A stretch of 64,000 bases of DNA from positions 1,965,501 through 2,029,500 of the forward strand of contig NZ_JADALJ010000001.1 of assembly GCF_014876185.1 (NCBI RefSeq). Reading direction: 5' to 3'. The stretch is from Rufibacter sp. LB8 (GTDB taxonomy: Bacteria; Bacteroidota; Bacteroidia; Cytophagales; Hymenobacteraceae). Positions 8,518 through 17,438 of the stretch are shown here, piece after piece; the stretch's first letter is position 1, and each line of letters starts with the position of its first letter. Under the pieces are notes generated by a model. That model was given only the letters and a program-made list of their open reading frames with translations, was not told the origin of the DNA and made no database searches. A program made the position numbers and the translations under genes.

Positions 8518-9126
8518 CTACCCTTGGTTGTACGCCGTCCGGTCTAAGATACTTCGGCCTAAGGTGATTTCATCTGTGTATTCCAGTTCACCGCCTACGG
8601 GCACGCCCCGGGCGATGCTGGAAATGCGGGCCGGGTATTCTTTGAGTTTGCGGGTGAGGTAGAAAGACGTGGTATCACCTTCCATGGTGGGGCTTAGGGC
8701 CAGGATGATTTCTTTCACCTCAGACTTGGGCAAGCGCTCCACCAAACTCTGGATGTTCAAATCGGCGGGGCCGATGCCCTCTAACGGGGAGATCACACCA
8801 CCCAGCACGTGGTACACGCCTTTGAACTGGGAGGTATTCTCAATAGCAATCACATCCCGCATATCGCTCACCACACACAGAATGGTACGGTCACGGAGCG
8901 GGTTGGCGCAGATGCCGCAGATTTCATGGTCTGAGATGTTGTGGCAGGTTTTGCAGTACCTGATGTTGGTACGCATGCGGGTGAGGGCCTCAGAAAGGCT
9001 TTTGGTATCTTCGGTTTCGGCTTTGAGCAGGTGCAACACTAACCTGAGCGCGGTTTTCTTTCCTACGCCCGGCAGTTTGGCCAGCTCCTCCACCGCATTT
9101 TCAATCAGCTTGGAAGGAAAATTCAT
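8518..9126 (-). CDS. recR: Recombination mediator RecR
   Basis: RecR acts with RecO to load RecA on SSB-coated gaps in the RecFOR pathway. The 202-residue protein has the usual length and domain order: a helix-hairpin-helix LPGVGKKTA at 18-26, a zinc finger formed by Cys58, Cys61, Cys70 and Cys73, then a Toprim domain with CVVSDMRDV and ending in the conserved ARGVPVGGELEYTD segment. clpS lies 15 nt upstream on the same strand, so the two are probably cotranscribed. Confidence 0.97.
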   Translation of the reverse strand: MNFPSKLIENAVEELAKLPGVGKKTALRLVLHLLKAETEDTKSLSEALTRMRTNIRYCKTCHNISDHEICGICANPLRDRTILCVVSDMRDVIAIENTSQFKGVYHVLGGVISPLEGIGPADLNIQSLVERLPKSEVKEIILALSPTMEGDTTSFYLTRKLKEYPARISSIARGVPVGGELEYTDEITLGRSILDRTAYNQG

Positions 9127-9141
9127 TCGTTGGGTTCGGGG

Positions 9142-9423
9142 TTAAACGATATCTGCTGAGATACCCCGGTCATGGATGGCGGTGCACATGGCCTGCAACT
9201 CCGTGAAGTCGCCCAGCTTTACCGTGCATTTCCCTTTGTAATGGATTAGCATGGTGCACTGCTCGGCCTGTTCGGCGGTATGGCGGCACACCTGCACCAG
9301 CGTGTTGATCACGTGGTCAAACGTGTTCACGTCGTCATTGTAGACCACCAGTTCGCGTACATCGGTGGTTTCCTCCAACAGCAACACATCTTCCTGCTCC
9401 AGTATTTCGGTTAGAATGTCCAT
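9142..9423 (-). CDS. clpS: ATP-dependent Clp protease adaptor ClpS
   Basis: ClpS delivers N-degron substrates to the ClpAP or ClpCP protease. The 93-residue product has the core VVYNDDVNTFDHVI (residues about 26-39), which supplies the acidic pocket for the substrate N-terminus, followed by the two helices of the ClpS fold. The acidic N-terminal extension is typical. It is the first gene of a probable clpS-recR operon. A TAATTTTG element ends only 4 nt before the start codon, similar in placement to the hemE element. Confidence 0.93.
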   Translation of the reverse strand: MDILTEILEQEDVLLLEETTDVRELVVYNDDVNTFDHVINTLVQVCRHTAEQAEQCTMLIHYKGKCTVKLGDFTELQAMCTAIHDRGISADIV

Positions 9424-9427
9424 GGCT

Positions 9428-9435
9428 CAAAATTA
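9428..9435 (-). promoter_or_regulatory. Putative -7 element of clpS-recR
   Basis: TAATTTTG on the minus strand fits TAnnTTTG and ends 4 nt before the clpS start. No clear -33 element. Confidence 0.35.
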
Positions 9436-9528
9436 CGCATTTGCTATGACTTTAAGAAGCCCACTCACCTTGAGTAAATCAGCGAAAGTAAAACAACAGA
9501 AAAGGTGCCCTTGTTCCTGAAATTGCCT

Positions 9529-9566
9529 AGTTTTAGCCTTATTTTCAGTTTAGAGGCCAAAAACGG
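9529..9566. repeat. Palindromic repeat copy 5 (degenerate)
   Basis: Arms AGTTTTAGCCTTATTTTC and TAGAGGCCAAAAACGG retain the family pattern. It is one of two copies lying between divergently transcribed genes (clpS and the 9616 gene). Confidence 0.6.
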
Positions 9567-9615
9567 AAGACGTTTTATTTTGTTATAGTTAGCTATCATT
9601 TCATACTGCTCTTCC

Positions 9616-10434
9616 ATGAAGGAATTTAGAATTTTCTTATTTCTGCTAACTATAAGTCTTGGGGTTAAGGGCCAACAATCAGAATTTTTTACCGAAGACA
9701 ATTCTTTCCATCAGGTCTATCAACAACAGAAAATCAAAGAGCGCAAGCTTTATGCAACTGATTTCAAAATACTGTTTTTCAACATTAAATACTTGGAAAG
9801 TATTCATCATTATGACACTCTAGGCAACTTGATAAAAGTTAAGAAATATTTAGACAGAGATAAATTAGACGGCTGGGAAGTCTATTTCTATTATGATAAT
9901 TCGCATAGGTTAGTTTATGACGAATGGTATTGGTTGGACGACAGAAAATGGGATAAGAAAGAGTACAGTTACAACCAAGACGGACAAGTTATTTCTGTAT
10001 GCAAATATCATAAACAAGGTTCAACTCCTAATTACACTTTAGCTAGCTGCAAAACAATATTTTATGTTGAAGGTAGGATTGAAAAAATTCTACAAAGCAA
10101 CAATGACTCTGAAACCCATGCTTATTTCTCGCTAACAGATAGTACACTTTCAGAATTTTCTTCTGACGGAGAAATAAAAGCGGAGTATATAAAAGACTTA
10201 AAGATTAAATATTATTCGAAAGAAATAATTTACAACTATAAGTACAACCAATCAAAGCAACTGGTGGAAACCATTACTACTGATAAGCATGGGAATGTAT
10301 TAAGCAAAGCAAGTTTTACCTATAAAAATGGGCTCCCTTTTAAAAATTACTATTGGGACAGCAGCGGAAAATTGAATGATTTGGAAAAATATAAATACAA
10401 AAAGTATAGAAAAATATCAGTTAAGAAAAGCTAA
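9616..10434 (+). CDS. Exported repeat-containing protein of unknown function
   Basis: This 272-residue protein starts with a signal peptide, FRIFLFLLTISLGVKGQQ. The mature chain is rich in Tyr, Lys and Asp and contains several YD/RHS-like strand units, for example YDTLGNLIKVKKY, YYDNSHRLVYDEW, YNQDGQVISVCKY and FTYKNGLPFKNYYWD. Such units often form beta-sheet repeats as in MORN or YD proteins, but no toxin domain is attached. The gene is strongly AT-rich relative to its neighbours. Downstream the dipeptidyl peptidase starts 67 nt later. Function is unknown. Confidence 0.72.
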   Translation: MKEFRIFLFLLTISLGVKGQQSEFFTEDNSFHQVYQQQKIKERKLYATDFKILFFNIKYLESIHHYDTLGNLIKVKKYLDRDKLDGWEVYFYYDNSHRLVYDEWYWLDDRKWDKKEYSYNQDGQVISVCKYHKQGSTPNYTLASCKTIFYVEGRIEKILQSNNDSETHAYFSLTDSTLSEFSSDGEIKAEYIKDLKIKYYSKEIIYNYKYNQSKQLVETITTDKHGNVLSKASFTYKNGLPFKNYYWDSSGKLNDLEKYKYKKYRKISVKKS

Positions 10435-10501
10435 AGCGCATATAAACGTTTTTAATAATACTGACCAGTATTTCCTTTACACATTCATTATATAGCAATT
10501 C

Positions 10502-12661
10502 ATGCGTACCACCTTCAGAAACCTGCTTTTTTTAACCTTGCTTTTCTTGGCGACAGCCTTGCCCGTAGCGGCCCAGCAAAAGCTGCTCACCATGGAAGAC
10601 GCCTTCCTGAACCCGGCCCTGCAACCGGCCAACCTGCGCGGCCTCACGTGGGTGCCGGGCACCAATGACTACAGCTACGTGCACGCCAAAACTGACCTGC
10701 TCCTGCGCGGTGGCCTGAAAGGAGATGCCAAACCCGTCATTTCCACCGCTGAACTGAGCGCGGCGGTTGGCAAAGCCGGCGGTGCCAACGTGACCAGCGT
10801 GAACGGCCTGCAATGGCTGAACGCCTCTGAACTCCTGCTTAACCAGCGCAGCAAGCTGTACAGAATCAATACCCAAACCAAAACCGCGCAGAGCTTCTTT
10901 TCCTTTGACCCAGCCGCTGAGAATGCAGAGTTTTCGCCGAACAAGCAGCGCGTGGCTTATACCAAAGGCAACAACTTGTTCGTTTCGCAGCCTGGCCAGG
11001 AAAACAAGCAGATCACGCAAGACACCAACCCAGACATTGTGAATGGTCAGTCGGCGCACCGCTCAGAGTTTGGCATTACCAAAGGCACCTTCTGGAGCCC
11101 TAGCAGCAGCAAACTGGCCTTTTACCGCATGGACCAGACCATGGTGACAGATTACCCCTTGGTAGACATCAGCGAACTGCCCGCCAAACTGAACAACATC
11201 AAATACCCCATGGCGGGCGGCAAAAGCCACCACGTGACGGTTGGCGTGTATAATGCAACTACCGGCCAGACTATCTACCTGAAAACCGGTGAACCTGCCG
11301 AGCAATATATGACCAACATCAGCTGGAGTCCCGACGAAAGACATATCTATGTGGCCGTGGTCAACCGCGCGCAGAATCATTTGTGGCTGAACCAGTATGA
11401 CGCCGCCACCGGCGACTTCGTGAAAACCTTGTTTGAGGAGAAAGACGAAAGATGGGTGGAACCGGAGCATGGCCTTTATTTCGTGCCGGGCAAGCCAGAC
11501 CAGTTTGTGTGGTTCTCTGAGCGCGACGGCTTTGAGCATCTGTACCTTTTCAATACCAGCGGCAAACAAATCAGGCAATTGACCAAAGGCGACTGGGTGG
11601 TGAAAGACCTGCTGGGTTTTGACAAAGCGGGCCGCGAAGCCTATTTCACGTCCACGGCTGAAAGTCCGCTGGAGCGCCATCTGTATTCGGTGGACCTTAG
11701 TTCAGGCCGCGTGAAAAAACTGAGCCAGGGCAGTGGCATGCACAACGTAAGTCTGAGTTCTACGGGTCAGTATTTCCTAGACAATTACAGTAGCCCCGTC
11801 ACGCCCCGCACCATCAAGATGCTGGACATAAAAGAAGCGAAAGTCCGGAAAACCTTGCTCACCGCGGCCAATCCATTGCAGGATTATCTGCTGGGCGAAA
11901 CCACCGTTTTCCCTATCAAAGCCGAGGATGGAACTGATTTGTATTGCCGCATGACCACCCCGCCTAACTTCGACAAGAACAAGAAATACCCGGTGGTAGT
12001 GTACGTGTATGGCGGTCCCCATGCGCAAATGATTACCAGCGGCTGGCTGGGCGGCTCTAACCTCTGGATGCAGCACATGGCCCAGAAAGGCTACATCGTC
12101 TTCACGCTTGACAACCGCGGTTCCGCTGATAGAGGCAAAGCGTTTGAATCGGCCATTTTCAGACAAACCGGCTCCGCCGAAGTTCGGGACCAGATGAAAG
12201 GCGTGGAATATCTGAAATCACTGCCCTTTGTAGATGGCAACCGCATGGGCGTGCACGGCTGGAGCTACGGGGGTTTCATGACTACGTCTCTGATGCTCAA
12301 GCAGCCCGGCGTGTTCAAAGTAGGCGTGGCCGGCGGACCCGTGATTGACTGGCGCTACTATGAAATCATGTACACCGAGCGCTACATGGACACGCCCCAG
12401 GAAAACCCTGCAGGCTACGAGCAAGCCAACTTACTGAACCATGTGAAGAACCTGCAAGGCAAATTGCTTCTGATTCATGGCACCGTAGATGACGTGGTGG
12501 TGTGGCAGCACAGCCTCGCGTTTTTGAAGAAAGCCGTGGATGAAGGCGTGCTGCTGGATTACTTTGTGTACCCCGGCCATCCGCACAATGTGGGTGGCAA
12601 AGACCGCGTGCACCTCTACAAGAAAGTGACGCAGTATTTAGAAGACCATCTTAAGGAGTAA
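10502..12661 (+). CDS. S9 family dipeptidyl peptidase IV-like
   Basis: The 719-residue protein has a signal peptide ending near VAAQQ (residues 22-26), an eight-bladed DPP IV-type beta-propeller (about 50-470) and a C-terminal alpha/beta-hydrolase domain. The nucleophile lies in GWSYGG (Ser588), followed by Asp663 in GTVDD and a histidine in GHPHNVGGKD (His693 or 695). The family removes X-Pro or X-Ala dipeptides; the propeller segment RSEFGITKGTFWSP is typical of Bacteroidota members. It is expected in the periplasm or at the outer surface. A palindromic repeat and terminator follow directly. Confidence 0.92.
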   Translation: MRTTFRNLLFLTLLFLATALPVAAQQKLLTMEDAFLNPALQPANLRGLTWVPGTNDYSYVHAKTDLLLRGGLKGDAKPVISTAELSAAVGKAGGANVTSVNGLQWLNASELLLNQRSKLYRINTQTKTAQSFFSFDPAAENAEFSPNKQRVAYTKGNNLFVSQPGQENKQITQDTNPDIVNGQSAHRSEFGITKGTFWSPSSSKLAFYRMDQTMVTDYPLVDISELPAKLNNIKYPMAGGKSHHVTVGVYNATTGQTIYLKTGEPAEQYMTNISWSPDERHIYVAVVNRAQNHLWLNQYDAATGDFVKTLFEEKDERWVEPEHGLYFVPGKPDQFVWFSERDGFEHLYLFNTSGKQIRQLTKGDWVVKDLLGFDKAGREAYFTSTAESPLERHLYSVDLSSGRVKKLSQGSGMHNVSLSSTGQYFLDNYSSPVTPRTIKMLDIKEAKVRKTLLTAANPLQDYLLGETTVFPIKAEDGTDLYCRMTTPPNFDKNKKYPVVVYVYGGPHAQMITSGWLGGSNLWMQHMAQKGYIVFTLDNRGSADRGKAFESAIFRQTGSAEVRDQMKGVEYLKSLPFVDGNRMGVHGWSYGGFMTTSLMLKQPGVFKVGVAGGPVIDWRYYEIMYTERYMDTPQENPAGYEQANLLNHVKNLQGKLLLIHGTVDDVVVWQHSLAFLKKAVDEGVLLDYFVYPGHPHNVGGKDRVHLYKKVTQYLEDHLKE

Positions 12662-12663
12662 AC

Positions 12664-12703
12664 CCGTTTTCGGGCTCGTTTCCAGAAATGAAGCCGAAAA
12701 CGG
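12664..12703. repeat. Palindromic repeat copy 6
   Basis: The repeat begins 2 nt after the peptidase stop. Arms CCGTTTTCGGGCTCGTTT and AAATGAAGCCGAAAACGG; the terminator starts right at its end. Confidence 0.9.
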
Positions 12704-12752
12704 AAAACGACAAAGGGAACTGCTTTCTAGAGTAGCTCCCTTTGTCGTTTTT
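12704..12752 (+). terminator. Terminator of the S9 peptidase gene
   Basis: AAAACGACAAAGGGA pairs with TCCCTTTGTCGTTTT around a 17-nt loop and ends in T. It abuts repeat copy 6. Confidence 0.75.
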
Positions 12753-12882
12753 ACGCGTTAAATACAGCAAAAACTCTATATCTAATTCAGGCAGAATGGG
12801 TTTGAGTTGTATCAAATGTTGAAAGCGTTCGTAAGAAATGACAGGAAAACATTTTTTTTTGAGTACCTCAACTTTTGACATT

Positions 12883-13902
12883 ATGAAATATTCTTTGAAA
12901 CCGCTGAAGGAGCAGGTAATAGTAATCACGGGCGCCAGCAGCGGCATCGGCTTGGCCACCGCCAAAGCCGCCGCCAAAAAAGGCGCCAAAGTAGTGTTGG
13001 CTGCCCGCAACCGCGAAGCCCTGGAAACTATTGAACAGGAAATAAGAGCCGAAGGCGGCCAGGCCTTCCATTGCGTGGCCGACGTGGGCAAGAAAGAAGA
13101 AGTGCAGTGGATTGTAGACGTGGCCCTGCGGGAGTTCGGTGGGTTTGACACCTGGGTGAACAACGCCGGCGGCTCCATCTACGGGAAACTAGCCGAAGTC
13201 TCAGACGAAGACCACCGGCGCATGTTTGACACCAACTTCTGGGGGCTGGTATACGGTTCTCTAGCCGCAGCCAAGCACCTGAAAACCAACGGCGGCGCCA
13301 TCATCAACGTGGGCAGCGAAGTGTCTGACGTTTCAATTCCGTTGCAGGGCATGTACGCCGCCAGCAAGCACGCCGTGAAAGGCTTCACAGACGCGCTAAG
13401 AATTGAGCTCTTGGAAGACAAAGCGCCCATCTCGGTGACTTTAATCAAACCCGCCGGCATTGACACGCCCTACCCAGAGCACGCCAAAAACTACACCGGC
13501 AAAGCCCTAACCCTACCCGCCCCGGTTTACACCCCAGAAGAAGTAGCCAACGCCATTCTGGAAGCCGCCGAGCACCACTACAGAGATATTATGATTGGTG
13601 GCGGTGCCAAGGTGATGAGCTCGCTCAACAAACGCATACCGGGCGTCATGGACTGGATCAGTTCTACTGTGATGTCTGACCAACAGGTGTTAGACGAAGC
13701 GCCCACCAACGTAGAAGGCTCATTGCACCACCCTTCCACCGCCGGGAAAGTGCGCGGCAACCACAAAGGCTACGTCATGAAAACCAGCCTCTATACCCGC
13801 GCCAAGACCAACCCAGTGAAAGCGGGCGTTCTGGCGCTGGCAGCCGGCGCCGCAGTTATGGCCTTGCTTAATACGTCTAAAAAGAACGGTGCCAGGAAAT
13901 AA
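12883..13902 (+). CDS. SDR family oxidoreductase with C-terminal membrane segment
   Basis: This 339-residue classical short-chain dehydrogenase has the NAD(P)-binding TGASSGIG motif near residues 16-23, the NNAGG motif near 92-96 and YAASKHAVKG with the catalytic Tyr/Lys. After the Rossmann core it carries a long tail that ends in a hydrophobic segment, KAGVLALAAGAAVMALL, probably a membrane anchor. Substrate is unknown. I chose the ATG at 12883 because an in-frame ATG at 12838 adds an unconserved 15 residues. A second membrane-associated SDR lies at 21630. Confidence 0.88.
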   Translation: MKYSLKPLKEQVIVITGASSGIGLATAKAAAKKGAKVVLAARNREALETIEQEIRAEGGQAFHCVADVGKKEEVQWIVDVALREFGGFDTWVNNAGGSIYGKLAEVSDEDHRRMFDTNFWGLVYGSLAAAKHLKTNGGAIINVGSEVSDVSIPLQGMYAASKHAVKGFTDALRIELLEDKAPISVTLIKPAGIDTPYPEHAKNYTGKALTLPAPVYTPEEVANAILEAAEHHYRDIMIGGGAKVMSSLNKRIPGVMDWISSTVMSDQQVLDEAPTNVEGSLHHPSTAGKVRGNHKGYVMKTSLYTRAKTNPVKAGVLALAAGAAVMALLNTSKKNGARK

Positions 13903-13922
13903 ATTTGAGCATTTATAATTGT

Positions 13923-13958
13923 AAAAAAGGCTTCTGCAGATGTGCAGAAGCCTTTTTT
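13923..13958 (+). terminator. Intrinsic terminator after the SDR gene
   Basis: AAAAAAGGCTTCTGCA pairs with TGCAGAAGCCTTTTTT around a minimal loop. It is a strong, possibly bidirectional hairpin. Confidence 0.85.
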
Positions 13959-13986
13959 GTTGAGGCTCCAGACCTACTTACCCTTT

Positions 13987-14026
13987 CCGTTTTCGGGCTC
14001 ATTTCCAGAAATGAACCCGAAAACGG
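13987..14026. repeat. Palindromic repeat copy 7
   Basis: CCGTTTTCGGGCTCATTTC and near-perfect complement, lying beyond the SDR terminator and before the 14175 gene. Confidence 0.92.
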
Positions 14027-14174
14027 GATTTACAAATAACTCACTGCTTCAACCTAAAGTAGTTTGCGTTCGTTTGTCTACTAATCAGCTGGAAAAGCCA
14101 TAAATTTGCGTGGAGTTTCAGCCTACATAGCTCCTGGCTTTTAGAAAGAGACACGTTAACCCTATCCTGACGAA

Positions 14175-14726
14175 ATGCCCGTACCTTCCGCAGATTTCAA
14201 ACAGGCGCTCAAGAAACTATCTGAGAAAGAGAAAGAGGCGCTGGTGCTCCGGTTGGTGCGCAAAGACGCCGAGGCGTATGACACGCTGGCCCTGGAACTG
14301 CTGGACGACATCACCCTGGAGACCATGCTGCAGCGAAGCCAGGAAACCATCCATGATATTCTGTTCACGGTGTCGGGGAGGTCATTTAGCAAGGCGCTGA
14401 GCCGGGGCCTCAAGAAAGCCACCCAGGAAATTGCCCGCTATTACCGCGTCACCAAAGACCGCAAAGGCGAAATTGACCTGCATTTCTATGTTTTGCAGCT
14501 GATTTTCGACAACTTCACGGGGCAGTTTGAGAGCGTGTACAAGAGTTTTTACGTGGCCACCGCCCGCCTGGTGCTGCGCGCCATGATGCTCATCAAGAAA
14601 CACCTGCACCAAGACTATCACCTGGAATACCAAGACACGCTGAATGACTTTCTCACAGACCTCAACGGCCGCAGCAAACGCCGGCAGCTTCCGTTCAACC
14701 TTCCCTGGCAATTTGAGGTGGAGTAG
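14175..14726 (+). CDS. Conserved helical protein of unknown function
   Basis: I do not recognise a named family for this 183-residue protein. It is predicted from composition to be largely helical, soluble and charged, with Lys/Glu-rich segments such as LKKLSEKEKEALVLRLVRK at 12-30 and a more hydrophobic helix near 125-145 (YVATARLVLRAMMLIKK). No cysteine or obvious catalytic motif is present. The following patatin reading frame overlaps its last 80 nt in another frame, so the two may be translationally linked. Palindromic repeat copy 8 starts 3 nt after its stop. Confidence 0.75.
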   Translation: MPVPSADFKQALKKLSEKEKEALVLRLVRKDAEAYDTLALELLDDITLETMLQRSQETIHDILFTVSGRSFSKALSRGLKKATQEIARYYRVTKDRKGEIDLHFYVLQLIFDNFTGQFESVYKSFYVATARLVLRAMMLIKKHLHQDYHLEYQDTLNDFLTDLNGRSKRRQLPFNLPWQFEVE

Positions 14727-15819
14727 TTTCCGTTTTTGGCCTCTGTTTCAGAAATGGGCCCTAAAACAGGTTTTCTGCTGGGTGTGCTGTTTGGTAACCA
14801 CCTCTCCCCTGCTCGCCCAAACGCCTGCGCCCGTGTACCGCAATTTGGCGCTGGAAGGCGGCGGCATTAGGGGCATTGCTTACGGCGGCGCGCTTGCAGA
14901 ACTGGAACGGCGCGGACAGCTACAGGGCATTGAGCGCATTGCGGGCACCTCGGCGGGTGCCATACAGGCGTGCCTGCTGGCCATGGGGTATTCGCCGCAG
15001 GAAATCACAGAGATTACGTTTAAAACTCCGGTGCAGAAATTTGCCGATGGCCGGTTCTTTTTCATTGGCGGCTTCGCCAGAATGTCTAGCCGTTACGGCT
15101 GGTACCGCGGCGAGAAGTTTACCCAGTGGCTTTCAGACCTCATCAAAGGCAAAACAGGAAACCCAGACCTCACCTTCCAGCAATTGCACGCGCTGGCAGG
15201 CAAAAACGGGTTCAGGGATCTGTACATCACGGGCACCAATCTGAGCAGGCAGCGCCCAGAAGTGTTCAGCCATGAAACCTATCCGCTCATGCGCGTGAAA
15301 GACGCCGTACGCATTTCCATGTCAGTGCCCATGTTTTTTCAGGCGATGTTCATGGACAGCACGGGCGCTGTCTTTCCTAAACCACTGCCAAATAACCAAA
15401 CTGATGTTTTAGTAGACGGTGGCTTGCTCCTGAATTTCCCATTGATGGTGTTTGACCACCCGCGTTATTATGCCGGCGGAAGCCAATCCATGGCCGAGTC
15501 CGACTACCGATTCATCAACCCCGAGACCATTGGTATTCGGCTGGATTATGACGAGCAGATTGCCTATGACCTGGAGCGGAAAGGCCTGGCGCCCAATCCC
15601 ATCCACAGCTTTCCGGACTACATCAACGGCTTTTACCGCATCATCATTGAGAACCTCAACCGCCACGCCCTCACCCCTTCAGACTGGGACAGAACCGTTT
15701 CAGTGAGCACCGCTGGTTTTGGGCCTAAAATCAAGCGGCTATCTGAGAAAGACAAAAATACTTTGCTGGAAAGCGGACGGCTGGGCATGGTGCAGTTTTA
15801 CGCCGGGTGTGAGGAATAA
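14644..15819 (+). CDS. Patatin-like phospholipase
   Basis: The enzyme has all patatin signatures: oxyanion motif GGGIRG at 72-77, nucleophile motif GTSAG at 101-105 (Ser103) and catalytic DGG within DVLVDGGLLLNFP. It is predicted to hydrolyse acyl esters of lipids. A hydrophobic stretch VFCWVCCLVTTSPLLAQ at 43-59 looks like a signal peptide core. The only in-frame ATG upstream is at 14644, inside the previous gene, and the reading frame between it and the signal peptide passes through palindromic repeat copy 8. A non-ATG start such as TTG near 14710 is possible, so the 5' end is uncertain. Confidence 0.85.
   Translation: MTFSQTSTAAANAGSFRSTFPGNLRWSSFRFWPLFQKWALKQVFCWVCCLVTTSPLLAQTPAPVYRNLALEGGGIRGIAYGGALAELERRGQLQGIERIAGTSAGAIQACLLAMGYSPQEITEITFKTPVQKFADGRFFFIGGFARMSSRYGWYRGEKFTQWLSDLIKGKTGNPDLTFQQLHALAGKNGFRDLYITGTNLSRQRPEVFSHETYPLMRVKDAVRISMSVPMFFQAMFMDSTGAVFPKPLPNNQTDVLVDGGLLLNFPLMVFDHPRYYAGGSQSMAESDYRFINPETIGIRLDYDEQIAYDLERKGLAPNPIHSFPDYINGFYRIIIENLNRHALTPSDWDRTVSVSTAGFGPKIKRLSEKDKNTLLESGRLGMVQFYAGCEE
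14730..14770. repeat. Palindromic repeat copy 8, inside the patatin 5' reading frame
   Basis: Arms CCGTTTTTGGCCTCTGTTT and complement with several mismatches. It starts 3 nt after the stop of the 14175 gene but is also open in the patatin frame, where it reads RFWPLFQKWALKQ. Confidence 0.8.
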
Positions 15820-15842
15820 ATGCTTCATTGGCTTTCCAATTC

Positions 15843-15881
15843 CTGGTTTTGCTTTCATTTCCAAAACGGAGCCCGAAAACG
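15843..15881. repeat. Palindromic repeat copy 9 (degenerate)
   Basis: Right arm GGAGCCCGAAAACG is intact; the left arm TGGTTTTGCTTTCATTTCC has lost part of the GGGC core. It lies 23 nt after the patatin stop. Confidence 0.6.
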
Positions 15882-16006
15882 CACGCTCCGCAAAAAAATT
15901 AGCCCTAGATTTTCTGATGATAAAGGCTAGAATGGCTTTGCCGTCATTTTCTTCAACCTCTGCGCCTGTTTCACGTTCATAAAAGCTGAAAACTAAAACG
16001 TAGCAT

Positions 16007-16663
16007 ATGTCAACGAACGGAAAATCTAAAGTAGTGGAGGTTCTCACCGAACTGAATCAATTTGTACATGACGGCCTGGAAGGCTACGAGCGCGCAGCCA
16101 AGGAAAGCACAGACTCACTGCGCCAGGACGTGTACCGCCGGTTCTCGCAGCAGCGCCTGGCCTTCGCCAATGAATTGAACCAGGTGATTCAGCAGCACGG
16201 CGGCAGCCCAGAGCGCGACACCACCGCCAAAGGCAAACTATACCGCCAATGGATGGACTTTAAAGCCACCATTACCGGCAGCAATGAAGAAGCCATTCTG
16301 GGGTCTTGCATTTACGGCGAAGAGTGGGCCCAGAAAGCCTACCGTGACGCCCTGGACCATGAACTGCCCGCCGAAGTACGCGGCATTATCCTGCGCCAGC
16401 GCGAAGCCTCAACTGATGTGTTGACCCACCTGCACCAACTGCGCGAAGCCGCTGGTTTCGCCCCGGCCCCAGGCGGCTTACCTGCCGCCATTGCTTCTCC
16501 CGTAGCCAGCAAACCCTTGAGAACGGCTTTGTTTGCCGCTGCCGGGGCTGCCGGAGCCGCTTTAATCTACGGCCTGGTCACCAAACGCATTTCTACAGGT
16601 GGCTTGGTAGCTGCAGTAAGCAGTCTCACCAAAAAGAAAAACAACAACCAACGCAAAGGCTAA
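16007..16663 (+). CDS. PA2169-family four-helix-bundle protein
   Basis: The first ~150 of 218 residues match the PA2169/DUF2383 ferritin-like four-helix bundle, with LNQFVHDGLEGYERAAKES near 15-33 and repeated acidic/histidine positions such as EEWAQKAYRDALDHELP near 104-120. Residues about 165-200 form a small hydrophobic segment (TALFAAAGAAGAALIYGLV) that may anchor the protein. Such proteins are often linked to general stress responses, but no activity is established. It is followed by a strong bidirectional terminator and faces the beta-barrel gene tail to tail. Confidence 0.85.
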   Translation: MSTNGKSKVVEVLTELNQFVHDGLEGYERAAKESTDSLRQDVYRRFSQQRLAFANELNQVIQQHGGSPERDTTAKGKLYRQWMDFKATITGSNEEAILGSCIYGEEWAQKAYRDALDHELPAEVRGIILRQREASTDVLTHLHQLREAAGFAPAPGGLPAAIASPVASKPLRTALFAAAGAAGAALIYGLVTKRISTGGLVAAVSSLTKKKNNNQRKG

Positions 16664-16664
16664 A

Positions 16665-16697
16665 AAAAAGCGGCGGACAATGTCCGCCGCTTTTTTA
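16665..16697. terminator. Bidirectional terminator between convergent genes
   Basis: AGCGGCGGACA pairs with TGTCCGCCGCT around one base, flanked by A8 and T6. It can serve both the 16007 and 16761 genes. Confidence 0.88.
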
Positions 16698-16760
16698 ATC
16701 ATCCTATAACACATTCACTAAATTCTTCTCTTAAAGCATATTCAGATTTCTGCTATGCGC

Positions 16761-17438
16761 TTAAAACCGGAAACCCACCGAGGCTTTGACCACCTGGTTG
16801 TATGATTTATAATCAGCGGTTTGGTCAATGGTGGTCAGGCCCATGTCATAGCTGGCCCCAAAATTCAGGCCGTTGCTGAACTGGTAACCGGCCCCCGCAG
16901 ACAAGCCCACATCTACCTTCCGCTGCGCTTCCCGCCACTCAAAGTCATTGTTGTAGGCAGAAAACCCGAAGGCCCCGGCGTTCACATTCACTTTATTGGA
17001 AAGCAGGAAAGACACCTGCGGACCGGCAAACAGGTTGAATCCCTGGCCTATGTACACCTTGGCCAGCAAGGGCACATCAATGTATTCGGCTTTGTTGGTG
17101 AGCGTTACTTTGGCATTGGTGAACGTGCCCACATCGCCGGGTACGCGGCCTTCCACCACGGTTCCTTTCTGCGAGTATTGCACGCCAGGTTCAAACTCAA
17201 ACCCGTTGCCCAAAGGCACGCTCAGGTAAGCGCCCGCATGAAACCCGTGTTTCATTTTGGTGCTCACGTTGCCGTCTGTGTATTCCAGTAAATCTTTGAG
17301 CTTTCTCACGGTTTCGCCTTGCCAGTTGGTCATGCTGTAGCCCGCTTTAATGCCTACCCGTACACCGTTGTCCTGGGCAAATCCTTCGGTGAAAAGCCCC
17401 GCCATGAGAGCTGTTACCACTAGTAGTATCTTCTTCAT
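16761..17438 (-). CDS. Outer-membrane beta-barrel protein (PorT/OMP_b-brl type)
   Basis: The 225-residue protein has a signal peptide (MKKILLVVTALMAGLFTEG, then FAQDN) and alternating strands typical of the small Bacteroidota beta-barrel family, ending in an aromatic C-terminal strand VVKASVGFRF. Motifs include VGIKAGYSMTNW near the N-terminus and FEFEPGVQYSQKG in the middle. It is expected in the outer membrane; ligand or role is unknown. I chose the start at 17438 because the signal peptide begins there; an in-frame ATG at 17465 adds nine polar residues in front. Confidence 0.85.
   Translation of the reverse strand: MKKILLVVTALMAGLFTEGFAQDNGVRVGIKAGYSMTNWQGETVRKLKDLLEYTDGNVSTKMKHGFHAGAYLSVPLGNGFEFEPGVQYSQKGTVVEGRVPGDVGTFTNAKVTLTNKAEYIDVPLLAKVYIGQGFNLFAGPQVSFLLSNKVNVNAGAFGFSAYNNDFEWREAQRKVDVGLSAGAGYQFSNGLNFGASYDMGLTTIDQTADYKSYNQVVKASVGFRF

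Noticed and set aside
7841-10434. AT-rich genes at 7841 and 9616 as pseudogenes
   Set aside because: Both have intact frames and signal peptides; low GC alone does not show decay.
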